From Salidesulfovibrio onnuriiensis (lineage in GTDB: Bacteria > Desulfobacterota > Desulfovibrionia > Desulfovibrionales > Desulfovibrionaceae): a DNA stretch of 64,000 nt. The position numbers and the translations under genes were made by a program. This document shows, piece by piece, positions 54,336 to 64,000 of the stretch (its first letter is position 1; each line of letters begins with the position of its first letter). The notes beneath the pieces are model-generated. The model was not told the origin of the DNA. It was given only the letters and a program-made list of their open reading frames with translations, and made no database searches. The stretch spans positions 1,657,001 through 1,721,000 of the forward strand of contig NZ_CP040751.1 in the NCBI RefSeq assembly GCF_008001235.1, read 5' to 3'.

Positions 54336-55340
54336 ATGGCTGAACCCGACGATATTCAACTGGCCGAGGACTATCTGCAGATCAGTCCCAACATCCTGGA
54401 GACCTTCCCCCGGGACAGGGCCCCCGTGGACCTGTATATCCTGGATGAGGGCATCGGCAACGTGCGCCCGCTGTACCACAAGGGCGATCCCCTCGGCGGG
54501 CAGCGCTATGCCAGGATACTTGACCATTGCCGCGACGAGCAGCTGTTTCTCTATCGCAAGGACTACCGCGAATACGCCCAGCACCTGAGCAAGCGCCTGG
54601 GGCTGGTGCTGGTGGAAAGCGATCTCAACGACCGCGAGGTTGCGGAGATATTCTTCCTGGCCCTGCATTACCGGCTGGTGGATTTCTTTGACCAGCCCAT
54701 GCAGGGCCGTCTGCGGGACCTGAAGCGGGACCTGAGCATCCTGTCGGAATTCCTCTGGATAGACCCGGTCCGCACCGACTTCCTGTGCCACAACCTGGAC
54801 AAGCACAACGATCTGGCCACCCATGCGGTGAACTGCACCTTCATCGGCCTGGGGCTGTACGCCATGCACTACAGGAAAAAGGTGGGCCGACTGAACCTGA
54901 CCCACATGGCCCTGGGCCTGGCCCTGCACGACCTGGGCATGACCATGGTGCCCGAGTCGGTCAAGGAGAAGGAGGGGGTGCTGCTGCACCGGGACAAGGA
55001 GGCCCTGCAAAAGCATCCGGACCTGGCCATGGGCATGCTCAAGAGGCTCAAGGTGGACGATCAGATCGTGGAGAAGTGCGTCATGGAACACCACGAGCGC
55101 CTGGACGGTTCCGGGTATCCGGCCCGCCTGAGCGGGGAGCGCATCAGCGTGCCGGGCCGTGTCTGCGCCCTGGCCGATTCCTTTTGCGCCGGGGTGGAGG
55201 AGCGCTCGTTCCGGTCGGGCAAGAACGCCCTGGAGGTGGCCGCCTCCCTGGTCAAGCAGGACAGCAAGTATGACGTGGTTCTGGCCCGCAAGCTTTATGA
55301 ACTGGTCGAGTGCGGCTTCGAAGGCTGCCGCACTAGATGA
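54336..55340 (+). CDS. HD-GYP domain protein
   Basis: A 334-residue protein whose C-terminal half is an HD-GYP phosphodiesterase, expected to degrade cyclic-di-GMP. The HD pair is His198-Asp199 (LALHDLGMTMVPESV), the next metal histidines are in CVMEHHERLDGSGYP with GYP at 260-262, and DSFCA follows. The N-terminal ~130 residues are an unassigned sensor-like region (VDLYILDEGIGNVRPLYHKG). ATG 54336 has GGGAG six bases upstream. It overlaps the convergent GNAT gene by eight bases. Confidence 0.88.
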   Translation: MAEPDDIQLAEDYLQISPNILETFPRDRAPVDLYILDEGIGNVRPLYHKGDPLGGQRYARILDHCRDEQLFLYRKDYREYAQHLSKRLGLVLVESDLNDREVAEIFFLALHYRLVDFFDQPMQGRLRDLKRDLSILSEFLWIDPVRTDFLCHNLDKHNDLATHAVNCTFIGLGLYAMHYRKKVGRLNLTHMALGLALHDLGMTMVPESVKEKEGVLLHRDKEALQKHPDLAMGMLKRLKVDDQIVEKCVMEHHERLDGSGYPARLSGERISVPGRVCALADSFCAGVEERSFRSGKNALEVAASLVKQDSKYDVVLARKLYELVECGFEGCRTR

Positions 55341-55758
55341 TGTAGCCGCCCCTTTCCAGCCGTTCCGGGTCGGCGGTAAGCACCATGGCCGTGGTCATCT
55401 TCCGGAACCCCAGCTTTTCGTAGAATCCCATCATGGCGGGCACCGAGTGGAGCTGCACGTTGGGCGTGTCCAGCCGTTCGATCATGGCCCGCATCATCCG
55501 TTTCCCAAGCCCCTGTCCCTGGTATTCCGGGAACATGCACAGGTCGTAGATGACGGACCAGGCCACCTGGTCGGACAGGGCCCGGGCCAGCCCCACCAGG
55601 GTGCCGTTGTCCCAGGCGAAGCAGACCAGCTGGCTGTTTTCGAAGATTTTTTGCAGCCTGTCCGGCTTGCGCGTGCCCAGTGGCGCGCGCTCGAAAATGG
55701 TACAGGCGTGTTCCCAATCGATGTTTTCGATATCAAAGGTAAGTTCTATGTTTGGCAT
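55333..55758 (-). CDS. GNAT family acetyltransferase
   Basis: A 141-residue N-acetyltransferase. The acetyl-CoA loop is MFPEYQGQGLGKRMM (Q-x-x-G-x-G) and the family fold is complete (LVGLARALSD, FYEKLGFRKMTTAM). The start ATG 55758 overlaps the stop of the thioesterase gene in TAATG, so they are coupled. Substrate unknown. Confidence 0.9.
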   Translation of the reverse strand: MPNIELTFDIENIDWEHACTIFERAPLGTRKPDRLQKIFENSQLVCFAWDNGTLVGLARALSDQVAWSVIYDLCMFPEYQGQGLGKRMMRAMIERLDTPNVQLHSVPAMMGFYEKLGFRKMTTAMVLTADPERLERGGYII

Positions 55759-56492
55759 TATTTCCACCATGTCTTCATGCGCGCCACCTCGCGGTCGTCC
55801 GAGGTGCGCATCAGGATGTGAAGGGCCGTGTCGTCGTCCTGGGGCATGCACAGGCAGCGCAGTTCGTCCCCGGCATGGCACTCGGCCCGGTACTGCACGT
55901 CGCCGCCCACGCACCGGCGTTCGCGCTGCCATTGCTCGGGCGCGGATTCCAGCAGGAACTCCACCTGGCGGATGCTGTTTACGTGTCCGTTCACGTCGTG
56001 GTCGCCCTTGCGGGCGATGATCCTGACCTCGCGCTCTCCTTCCTTGATGCGCTTCACGGCCCGGCCTTCGAATTCCAGGGCGGGCGGCAGGTCCGGGATG
56101 ACCCGCTGTTCCAGCAGGTCGTCCACCGAGGTGGCCTTGCGCGTATCCAGGTCGATGACCGCCCAGGCGCTCACGCCCCGGCCGATGACGTGCTCGTTCT
56201 GGCGCACCACGAAATCGCGGGTGGCCACGGTCTTGAGCGTGCCGGAGGGCCAGGTCTGCACGGCGACGGATTCCCCGAAGCCGGGCATGGCGTCCATGTG
56301 CAGGTAGGCGCGCGAAAGCACCCAGATGCGGCGGGTCCGGATCAGGTCCTCGTACCCGAAGCCCAGGTCGGCGGCGTGACGGGTGGCGATGTCCTGAAGG
56401 TGGTTGCACAGGGCCGGCAGGGTGGCCCGCCAGTGCTCGTCGGTTTCGTAGGAGCGGATGTCGTAGTTTCGGGTCAGGGTGAGGTCGTTCAT
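55758..56492 (-). CDS. Acyl-ACP thioesterase
   Basis: A 244-residue double hotdog protein of the FatA/acyl-ACP thioesterase type that would release free fatty acids. First hotdog: HLQDIATRHAADLGFGYEDL and VLSRAYLHMDAMPGFGESVA; second: KGDHDVNGHVNSIRQVEFLL with the catalytic Asn-His pair DVNGHVN. The start ATG 56492 matches the family N-terminus. Bacterial versions occur in many anaerobes. Confidence 0.9.
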   Translation of the reverse strand: MNDLTLTRNYDIRSYETDEHWRATLPALCNHLQDIATRHAADLGFGYEDLIRTRRIWVLSRAYLHMDAMPGFGESVAVQTWPSGTLKTVATRDFVVRQNEHVIGRGVSAWAVIDLDTRKATSVDDLLEQRVIPDLPPALEFEGRAVKRIKEGEREVRIIARKGDHDVNGHVNSIRQVEFLLESAPEQWQRERRCVGGDVQYRAECHAGDELRCLCMPQDDDTALHILMRTSDDREVARMKTWWK

Positions 56493-56577
56493 GGTCGGGC
56501 TCTTCTGCGGCGGTTGTCGGTTTTGTGAATACGTTGATTCTGTATGCCCTTCGCGGCCCGGATGCAAGTGTGTGCGG

Positions 56578-57354
56578 TTATGCGTCTTTGGGCCGCCCTG
56601 CGATGACTGCGTCCAGGGCGCCGCTTTTCCGCTCCCGGCGGACCAGGGCGTCGAAACGGGCGAGGATGTCCCGCACTTCGGGATATTGCTTGCGGATGCC
56701 CAGGTGGAAAGAGGCGGTTCTGGGGTTTTCGATTTCGTGGCAGGTGACGGGCGGGGCCAGTCGTAGCCGGGAGAGCGTGCCCTTCACGTCGGGCAGGGAG
56801 CCGATGAACACGTCCTGGCGGTTTTTTCCCACCAGGTGGAAGGCCTCCTGCACGGTCTTGGCCCGGTAGACCCAGAGCCCGGCGGGCAGGATGGAGTACA
56901 TCCAGGCGTCCCCGAGGTAGTTCACCACCTGGAACCCGCCGAGATCCTCCAGGGTGCGGATGCCCTGTATGGCCTCGGCCCGGGGATTGGTGGCGCTGTA
57001 AAAGAGGTAGGTTTTGGTCCTGACCACCGGTTCGGCGGAAAAGTCCAGGTACAGGCGGCGTTCCGGCGTGGGGGTGGTGCACAGGGCGTCGCCGTCGTCC
57101 TGGCGCACCAGGAGCTGTGAACGCTTCCAGGGGAAGGTCCTGTGCCGGAGCCCGAAGCCCATTTTCTCGCCAAGCAGGAAGTCCAGGGAGTCCGGCAGCA
57201 GGCCGTGCACGGTCCCGTCCACGGCATAGCTGTACGGTGGAGCGCCTTCGGCATAGTTGACGGACAGGAGCGGCCCGGCGATTGCCCGCAGGGGAGCGAG
57301 GAGCCCCGCCGCGCCCGTCGCGGCCATGCTTTTGATGAAATCCCTGCGGTTCAT
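56578..57354 (-). CDS. Periplasmic solute-binding protein, family 3, Tat-type signal
   Basis: A 258-residue SBP_bac_3 protein with an N-terminus MNRRDFIKSMAATGAAGLL containing a twin arginine, so it is probably exported folded. The mature part has the binding fold (YAEGAPPYSYAVDGTVHGLL, GIRTLEDLGGFQVVNYLGDA). Its relatives are amino acid-binding proteins or sensor-like proteins without a transporter, and none is encoded nearby. It follows marC by 21 bp, so it may be co-transcribed with it. Confidence 0.82.
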   Translation of the reverse strand: MNRRDFIKSMAATGAAGLLAPLRAIAGPLLSVNYAEGAPPYSYAVDGTVHGLLPDSLDFLLGEKMGFGLRHRTFPWKRSQLLVRQDDGDALCTTPTPERRLYLDFSAEPVVRTKTYLFYSATNPRAEAIQGIRTLEDLGGFQVVNYLGDAWMYSILPAGLWVYRAKTVQEAFHLVGKNRQDVFIGSLPDVKGTLSRLRLAPPVTCHEIENPRTASFHLGIRKQYPEVRDILARFDALVRRERKSGALDAVIAGRPKDA

Positions 57355-57375
57355 GTTTTCCCGTTTCGGTTACGT

Positions 57376-57969
57376 TTAGCCCAGGAAGTTCCTGATGCCC
57401 GTGAACACGATCTGGGCGGCCAGTGCCGAAAGCACCAGTCCGGTGATCTTCTGGAGCATGGACAGGCCCATCTTGCCCACCAGGCGGCGGATGGCCGGGC
57501 CCAGCAGCAACAGGACGCCGATGGACATTCCCGCGGCAACCAGGGCGGCTGCTCCCAGCAGCTTCTGGGTGGTGTCGCCCAGCTCCGCACCCAGGATGAG
57601 CAGGGTGCCGATGGTGGCCGGTCCGATGGTCACGGGTATGGCCAGGGGCACCACCGAGATGTCGCCTTCCTCCTCGGGCGCTTCCGGTCCGCTGCGTCCG
57701 CCCACCAGCTTGACCGCCGAGAGAAAGAGCAGGCTGCCCGCGCCGATGCGGAAGGCGTCCAGGGTGATGTCCAGGGTGGCGAAGATCTCGTTACCCACGG
57801 AATAGAGGACAAGGCCGATGACGATGGCCGCACAGGCCACGCGCACGGCGATGCTGCGCTGTTGCTTGAGTTCCATGCCCTTGGTCATGGACAGGAACAC
57901 CGTGAGCACGAAGAACGGCGTCAGCAGGAAGAACAGCTTTATATAGAGGCTGAAAAACAGTGATGTCAT
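57376..57969 (-). CDS. MarC family membrane protein
   Basis: A 197-residue integral membrane protein with six helices. MarC hallmarks: LLTPFFVLTVFLSMT, DAFRIGAGSLLFLSAVKL and AIPVTIGPATIGTLLILG. The family is UPF0056; the proposed antibiotic-resistance role is not supported and function is unknown. Confidence 0.9.
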   Translation of the reverse strand: MTSLFFSLYIKLFFLLTPFFVLTVFLSMTKGMELKQQRSIAVRVACAAIVIGLVLYSVGNEIFATLDITLDAFRIGAGSLLFLSAVKLVGGRSGPEAPEEEGDISVVPLAIPVTIGPATIGTLLILGAELGDTTQKLLGAAALVAAGMSIGVLLLLGPAIRRLVGKMGLSMLQKITGLVLSALAAQIVFTGIRNFLG

Positions 57970-58003
57970 GGGTAACCCTTATACGTTTGATTTCGAAAAA
58001 GGG

Positions 58004-58663
58004 CTACATGCTCTGTTCGGCGGCAAATGGCAAGAGCCAATTGTCGTCCCTCCTGCCGTCCTGCATGGCCACCACCCTGTCGCCCAGGGCATAGGCCTCG
58101 TGGAGGTTGTGGGTGATCATGACCGTGGGGACCGCATTTTCGTGCACGATTTCCCTGAGCAGCGCGTGCAGTTCCTGCCGGGTGCGCGAATCCAGGGAGG
58201 AAAAGGGTTCGTCCAGGAACAGGGCGCGCGGCGAGCGGGCAAAGGCCTGGGCCAGGGCCCCGCGCTGGCGCTCCCCGCCGGATATGGCCGAGGGCTTGCG
58301 GTGGCGCAGCTCCCAGATGCCCATGCGTTTCATGAGTTCCCGGGCCCGGTTTTCATCGGATGCGGCAAAGAGGACGTTCTTTTCCAGGGTCAGGTGCGGA
58401 AACAGGGTGTAGTCCTGGAACACGAAGCCGATGTGGCGCTGCTGGGGCGGTACAAAGGTGTTGGTGTCCGTGTCGTTCCAGAGCTCTCCGTTGCAGCGCA
58501 CCGAACCGGAATCAGGACGCTCCAGCCCGGCCAGCATGCGTATGAGGGTGGTCTTGCCCGCGCCGGAAGGTCCCACGATGCACAGGATCTCGCCTGGATC
58601 GCAGGTCAGGTCCATGGTCAGGGAATAGGCTTCCAGCTTTTTGCGCAGGGTCGCTTCGATCAT
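58004..58663 (-). CDS. modC: Molybdate ABC transporter ATP-binding protein, short form
   Basis: A 219-residue ATPase for molybdate uptake. Walker A GPSGAGKTT, signature ISGGERQRGALAQAFA, Walker B ALFLDEPFSSLD and switch histidine MITHNLHEA. It starts in ATGA overlap with modB. It lacks the ~130-residue C-terminal TOBE/Mop regulatory domain of canonical ModC (~350 residues), so molybdate feedback on the ATPase is absent. Tungstate transport is an alternative. Confidence 0.88.
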   Translation of the reverse strand: MIEATLRKKLEAYSLTMDLTCDPGEILCIVGPSGAGKTTLIRMLAGLERPDSGSVRCNGELWNDTDTNTFVPPQQRHIGFVFQDYTLFPHLTLEKNVLFAASDENRARELMKRMGIWELRHRKPSAISGGERQRGALAQAFARSPRALFLDEPFSSLDSRTRQELHALLREIVHENAVPTVMITHNLHEAYALGDRVVAMQDGRRDDNWLLPFAAEQSM

Positions 58664-59334
58664 CGGCGTCCACCTCCGTATTGGCCGTTGCGGTCCAGGC
58701 GGCTGATGAGAAAGAGCACCACGTAGCTCAGGCCCAGAAGCACGGCGGACAGGGCCCATGCGTCCGCATATTCCAGGCTTTCCACGCTCTCGTATATGGA
58801 TATGGACGCCACCTTGGTCTGGCCGGGGATGCTGCCCCCGATCATGAGGGCAACGCCGAATTCGCCCATGGTATGGGCAAAGACGAGCACTGCCGCTGTG
58901 GCCAGCCCACCCAGGGAGTTGGGCAGCACCACGCGGAAAAAGGCCTGGCGGCTGGAAAGGCCGAGCACTGCCGCGGCCTCCATCAGGCGCGGGTCCAGCT
59001 TCTGGAAGGCGGCCTTGAGCGGCAGGATTGCGAAGGGCAGGCTGTAGACCATGGAGGCCAGCACCAGCCCGGAAAAGGTGAACACCAGCCGCCCGCCGAA
59101 CAGGGATTCCCAGGCCGCGCCCAGCGCGCCGTGGGGCCCCAGGAAGACCAGCAGGTAAAAGCCGAGGACCGTGGGGGGAAGCACCAGGGGCAGGCAGCAG
59201 GTGGCCTCGACGAATCCCTTGCCCGGGATCCTGGAAAAGGCCAGCAGCCAGGCCACTGGCAGGGACGCCGCCAGAAGCAGCGGCGTCACCACCAGGGCCA
59301 GTTTGCCGGTTATGAAGAGTGAAGTGATGTCCAT
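58660..59334 (-). CDS. modB: Molybdate ABC transporter permease
   Basis: A 224-residue permease with about five helices and the ModB EAA loop EAAAVLGLSSRQAFFRVVLP. Typical segments include LPLVLPPTVLGFYLLVFLG and HTMGEFGVALMIGGSIPGQT. It overlaps modC by four bases and lies two bases after modA. Confidence 0.93.
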   Translation of the reverse strand: MDITSLFITGKLALVVTPLLLAASLPVAWLLAFSRIPGKGFVEATCCLPLVLPPTVLGFYLLVFLGPHGALGAAWESLFGGRLVFTFSGLVLASMVYSLPFAILPLKAAFQKLDPRLMEAAAVLGLSSRQAFFRVVLPNSLGGLATAAVLVFAHTMGEFGVALMIGGSIPGQTKVASISIYESVESLEYADAWALSAVLLGLSYVVLFLISRLDRNGQYGGGRR

Positions 59335-59336
59335 GC

Positions 59337-60128
59337 CTACTCGTAGCCGAATTTCTTGACGATGTCCCTTGCCTCGGGGGCCTGGAGCACGAAGGTCAGG
59401 AACTTGTCGGCCTCGGCGGCGTGGTCCTTGAGCGGGCAGACGGCCTGGCTGATGAGTCCGGCCTCGGGCATGGGCCAGGTGGTTCCCATTGCGCCGTTTT
59501 CGGAAAGACCCTGGGAAAGCGCCACAAAGGCCGCGTCAGCCGAACCGGAGAATGCGAACTGGAAGGACTGGCCAACGTTCTTTGCGAATACCAATTTGTC
59601 GGCGACATTTTTGTAGGCTCCGACATCCTGCATGGCCTTTTCCGCTGCCGCGCCGTACGGGGCGGTCTTGGGGGTGGCGATGGCAATGGACTTGACCTGG
59701 CCGTTTTTCAGGACGTCCTTCCAGTCCTTCAGGTTCTTGAGCGCATCCAGCTTGGACCAGAGCACGGACTTGCCCTTGGCGTAGACCTTGGGTTCTCCCG
59801 CCATGCCCGCTTCCTGGAGCATTGCGGGGCGCTTTTCGTCGGCCGCGAAAAAGAGGTCGATGGGCGCGCCGTTCTTGATCTGGCCGTAGAGCATGCCCGT
59901 GGAGCCGAAGGTGCACTGCACCTCCACGCCCGTCTTTTCCGAGTACAGGGCGGCCAGTTGCTTCATGGGGGCCGTGAAGTTGGCGGCGCAGGCCACGGTG
60001 ATGGTTTCGGCCAGGGCCGGGGAGGCCAGGCAGACCGTCAGGATTGCCGCCGCAAAGAAATGTTTGCAGAGCGTTATCATTTTGATACGATCAGATGCCT
60101 TTGCCGTGATGGGATGGGAAGTTTTCAT
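59337..60128 (-). CDS. modA: Molybdate-binding protein
   Basis: A 263-residue periplasmic binding protein. The signal peptide is long: ATG 60128 has AAAGGAG five bases upstream, and the hydrophobic core (HFFAAAILTVCLASPALA) ends near residue 40. ModA landmarks: VACAANFTAPMKQLA, TFGSTGMLYGQIKNGAPIDL and ATPKTAPYGAAAEKAM. First gene of modABC and downstream of a sigma-54 promoter on the minus strand. Confidence 0.94.
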   Translation of the reverse strand: MKTSHPITAKASDRIKMITLCKHFFAAAILTVCLASPALAETITVACAANFTAPMKQLAALYSEKTGVEVQCTFGSTGMLYGQIKNGAPIDLFFAADEKRPAMLQEAGMAGEPKVYAKGKSVLWSKLDALKNLKDWKDVLKNGQVKSIAIATPKTAPYGAAAEKAMQDVGAYKNVADKLVFAKNVGQSFQFAFSGSADAAFVALSQGLSENGAMGTTWPMPEAGLISQAVCPLKDHAAEADKFLTFVLQAPEARDIVKKFGYE

Positions 60129-60190
60129 CGTTTCTCCTTTGGCAGGCCGGGCCGGGATCGGTCTGTCAGTATGTTGTTTTTCAACCGATA

Positions 60191-60206
60191 AGCAAGCGCA
60201 GTGCCA
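60191..60206 (-). promoter_or_regulatory. Sigma-54 promoter for modABC
   Basis: On the minus strand TGGCACTGCGCTTGCT matches the -24/-12 consensus in all key positions and at exact spacing. Transcription would begin near 60180, about 50 bases before the modA ATG. Molybdate transporters are usually under ModE and sigma-70, so this is unusual. Confidence 0.75.
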
Positions 60207-60295
60207 CTGGCGGCGAGGGGGATGCCGGAAGCGACGGGTTTAATATATTTCTATAACAGGCTTGTAATGCTGGGATTATCCCGGGTCAAGGCGTA

Positions 60296-60306
60296 TTCGA
60301 CCCGAA
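60296..60306. promoter_or_regulatory. Candidate activator-binding site for modABC
   Basis: TTCG-ACC-CGAA is an inverted repeat ~90 bp upstream of the modABC -24 element. Its core TCG-N3-CGA recurs in the dyad at 62394-62408 upstream of ridA. Confidence 0.4.
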
Positions 60307-60416
60307 GCGTCCTTCCTGCATTGAAATGTCGGTTTGGAATTGTGCTTCTTTGTTTGCCAGAAGAATTGCCTTTTGGTAGTTAGGAGCCTAATACTATTCG
60401 ATTTGGAAAAAAAGAC

Positions 60417-62189
<1,773 letters not shown>

Positions 62190-62215
62190 CAGCTTGACTC
62201 TCCGTTGCATGAATG

Positions 62216-62246
62216 GGCCGATCTCCGCAGGAGGTCGGCCTTTTTT
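62216..62246 (+). terminator. Terminator of the sigma-54 activator gene
   Basis: GGCCGA and TCGGCC pair around 13 bases and are followed by six T. Confidence 0.75.
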
Positions 62247-62393
62247 AGTGGATATTCAGGTTGATATCAAAATGATAGAACGAGGCGCCCAAGAAAATTG
62301 TGTTCCGGTCAGGAGTGATTTCCTTGCGATTCGTGCTTTCCGACAAACTTTGGTGCATCTCATTGCGCTTTGCGAGGTCTGCGCAGGAAATTT

Positions 62394-62408
62394 TTCTCGC
62401 TTCGAGAA
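62394..62408. promoter_or_regulatory. Candidate activator-binding dyad for ridA-ygeX
   Basis: TTCTCG-CTT-CGAGAA is a perfect 6+3+6 inverted repeat, ~110 bp upstream of the -24 element. The core TCG-N3-CGA matches the dyad upstream of modABC. Confidence 0.5.
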
Positions 62409-62517
62409 TCCATTCTCATTCTGATAGTAAAATATTCCCTGAGTCTTTGTCTTTGATGTATATGCTAATATTTTGATTTTATTTGATTTTTACAAAATTA
62501 TCTCTCAGGCGCATTTC

Positions 62518-62533
62518 TGGCCCCATCTTTGCT
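62518..62533 (+). promoter_or_regulatory. Sigma-54 promoter for ridA-ygeX
   Basis: TGGCCCCATCTTTGCT has TGGC and TTGCT at the exact -24/-12 spacing. Transcription would start near 62545, about 48 bases before the ridA ATG, matching the leader length in modABC. Confidence 0.75.
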
Positions 62534-62592
62534 ATTTAGGTTCCAAACTTTCTTGAACTCAATTTACTTTCAATCATAGAAGGAGACTGTTC

Positions 62593-62970
62593 ATGTCCAA
62601 AACCATCATCAAGACCGAAAATGCACCGGCCGCTGTCGGACCTTACTCCCAGGCCGTCCGGCACGGCAGCATGATTTTCGTTTCCGGCCAGCTTCCCATT
62701 GACCCGGCCACCGGCAAGATGCCCGAGGCGGCTGCGGACCAGGCCAGGCAGAGCCTGACCAACCTGAAGCACATCCTTGAAGAGGCCGGTTCCTCCATGG
62801 CCAATATCATCCGCTGCGGCGTGTTCCTGACCAACCTGGGCGATTTCGCCGCAGTCAACGAAGTCTACGCCACCTTCTTCGAGGGCGATTTCCCGGCACG
62901 CGCCTGCGTGGAAGTTTCCAAGCTGCCCCTGGGCGCCAATGTCGAAATCGAATGCGTGGCATTCGTCTAG
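62593..62970 (+). CDS. ridA: RidA family deaminase
   Basis: A 125-residue RidA/YjgF protein that hydrolyses reactive enamine/imine intermediates, here likely 2-aminoacrylate-type products of the next enzyme. Hallmarks: NAPAAVGPYSQAVRHGSMIF, VSGQLPIDPATG, NLKHILEEAGSS, and the catalytic arginine in FPARACVEVSKLPLGANVEI. AAGGAG lies upstream of the ATG. It is 14 bp before ygeX. Confidence 0.95.
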   Translation: MSKTIIKTENAPAAVGPYSQAVRHGSMIFVSGQLPIDPATGKMPEAAADQARQSLTNLKHILEEAGSSMANIIRCGVFLTNLGDFAAVNEVYATFFEGDFPARACVEVSKLPLGANVEIECVAFV

Positions 62971-62984
62971 GAGCGGGCACTGCA

Positions 62985-64000
62985 ATGAGCAACGTTGAAT
63001 TCATCGTCAACAAGGGAACCAAGAAGCCGGGCGAGGGCGCTTCCCTGGACATCCTGAGCCAGGAAGAGGCCGAAAAGGCCCGCGCCTATCACAAGAGTTT
63101 CCCCCAGTACGAGCCGACCCCGCTGGTGGATCTGCCGCATCTGGCCCAGTACATGGGCCTGGGCAAGGTCTTCGTCAAGGACGAGTCCCACCGTTTCGGC
63201 CTGAACGCCTTCAAGGTGCTGGGCGCTTCCTACGCCATCGGCCGCTATATTGCGGAGAGGCTGGGCATGGACGCCTCCGAGGCCACCTGCGAAAAGATCT
63301 GCTCGGACGAAGCCCGCGAAAAGCTCGGTGAAGTGACCTTCACCACCGCCACGGACGGCAACCACGGCCGCGCCGTTGCCTGGGCCGCCCAGCAGCTCAA
63401 GCAGAAGTCCGTGGTCTACATGCCCAAGGGCTCCGACCCCATCCGCCTGGAGAACATCCGTTCCCACGGCGCAGAGGCGTCCATCACCGACCTGAACTAC
63501 GACGATGCCGTGCGCCTGTCCGACAAGATGGCCAAGGAACATGGCTGGGTCATCGTCCAGGACACCGCCTGGGAAGGCTACGAGGATATTCCGACCTGGA
63601 TCATGCAGGGCTATGCGACCCTGGCGCTGGAAGCCCTGGAGCAGATGCGCGCCATGGGCACCGACGCCCCGACCCACGTGTTCCTGCAGGCCGGCGTGGG
63701 CTCCTTTGCAGGCGGCGTGCTCGGCTACCTGGCCTCCGCCCTGGGCGACAAGATGCCCAAGTTCGTCATTGTCGAGCCGGAAAAGGCCAACTGCATCTTC
63801 AAGTCCGCCGAGGCGGGCGACGGCAAGCCGCACAACGTCACCGGCGACCTGAACACCCTCATGGCCGGTCTTGCCTGCGGCGAGCCCAACACCATCAGTT
63901 GGGAACTGCTGCGCGACTACGCCGCGGCCTACATCTCCTGTCCGGACTACCTCGCCGCAACGGGCATGCGCGTGCTGGCCACCCCGCTCAAGGGCGACCA
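62985..64000 (+). CDS. ygeX: Diaminopropionate ammonia-lyase (3' end outside window)
   Basis: The first 338 codons of a PLP enzyme of ~400 residues that converts 2,3-diaminopropionate to pyruvate and two ammonia. The PLP lysine is Lys77 in RFGLNAFKVLGASYA, which matches the position known for the E. coli enzyme. The second catalytic region is TTATDGNHGRAVAW (Asp124) and the phosphate loop is QAGVGSFAGGVLGYL. It starts at ATG 62985, preceded by GGAG. RidA directly upstream fits removal of its aminoacrylate intermediate. In other genomes ygeX sits with selenium- and molybdenum-dependent hydroxylase genes, which may lie beyond the right edge. Confidence 0.93.
   Translation, partial: MSNVEFIVNKGTKKPGEGASLDILSQEEAEKARAYHKSFPQYEPTPLVDLPHLAQYMGLGKVFVKDESHRFGLNAFKVLGASYAIGRYIAERLGMDASEATCEKICSDEAREKLGEVTFTTATDGNHGRAVAWAAQQLKQKSVVYMPKGSDPIRLENIRSHGAEASITDLNYDDAVRLSDKMAKEHGWVIVQDTAWEGYEDIPTWIMQGYATLALEALEQMRAMGTDAPTHVFLQAGVGSFAGGVLGYLASALGDKMPKFVIVEPEKANCIFKSAEAGDGKPHNVTGDLNTLMAGLACGEPNTISWELLRDYAAAYISCPDYLAATGMRVLATPLKGD

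Larger units (their letters stand above)
62247..62592 (+). other. AT-rich control region upstream of ridA-ygeX
   Basis: About 350 bp with no gene. It holds a 15-bp dyad at 62394-62408, a long AT-rich stretch (62420-62510) that may favour bending, and a sigma-54 promoter at 62518-62533. This is the standard layout of a sigma-54 regulated control region. Confidence 0.6.

Noticed and set aside
62350..62375. A second -24/-12-like element (TGGTGCATCTCATTGC) upstream of ridA
   Set aside because: The GG to GC distance is one base too long for sigma-54; the element at 62518 has exact spacing.

Overview
The window looks like chromosomal DNA from a GC-rich, anaerobic, sulfate-reducer-type deltaproteobacterium, most likely a member of the Desulfovibrionaceae. 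This is inferred from the mix of sigma-54 enhancer-binding regulators, an ADP-forming acyl-CoA synthetase, the L21-L27-Obg-ProB block, flavodoxin-like reductases, molybdate transporters and a VCBS/RTX giant adhesin. No rRNA, tRNA, CRISPR array, prophage or insertion sequence was found. Both ends cut genes: a sigma-54 regulator on the left and diaminopropionate ammonia-lyase on the right.

Layout. 0-8 kb: sigma-54 regulator, a possible sigma-54 promoter with a long structured leader, EamA and YitT membrane proteins, YjbQ, an Lrp regulator divergent from an acyl-CoA synthetase (ADP-forming), and copy A of a dispersed repeat. 8-13.4 kb: a five-gene peptide/nickel-type ABC importer operon with a UUCG hairpin after the binding-protein gene. 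13.4-16 kb: HxlR regulator divergent from a nitroreductase/monooxygenase/flavodoxin-reductase operon, with a palindromic operator candidate. 16-30 kb: AT-rich control region, a 2279-residue RTX adhesin with 15 near-identical 98-residue repeats, a TolC-type exporter, a frameshifted EAL-CBS-GGDEF protein, a membrane protein and a GAF-PAS-GGDEF diguanylate cyclase. 30-34 kb: a lipoprotein and a very large subtilase. 34-46.7 kb: M20 peptidase, DUF819 permease, phosphoesterase, alpha/beta hydrolase, argB, MOT1-type molybdate/sulfate transporter, copy B of the repeat, TPR protein, a 48-residue small protein, MFS transporter, proB, obgE, rpmA and rplU. 46.8-50 kb: a redox operon (nitroreductase, metallo-hydrolase, a TusA-like ORF broken by TGA and TAA, FMN reductase, ComF). 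50-53 kb: an ECF sigma factor, a membrane protein with a CBM48-like outer domain, and two exported proteins. 53-58 kb: TPR lipoprotein, HD-GYP protein, GNAT, acyl-ACP thioesterase, solute-binding protein, MarC. 58-64 kb: modABC, a sigma-54 activator with a four-cysteine sensor, ridA and ygeX.

The most coherent unit is at the right end. The activator at 60417-62189 lies between two good -24/-12 promoters, one firing left into modABC and one right into ridA-ygeX. Each has a TCG-N3-CGA inverted repeat about 90-110 bp upstream, suggesting a molybdate-plus-amino-acid/purine catabolic regulon under one activator. The middle of the window is a biofilm and cyclic-di-GMP region. The TusA-like ORF with an in-frame TGA followed by a SECIS-like hairpin is the oddest single locus.
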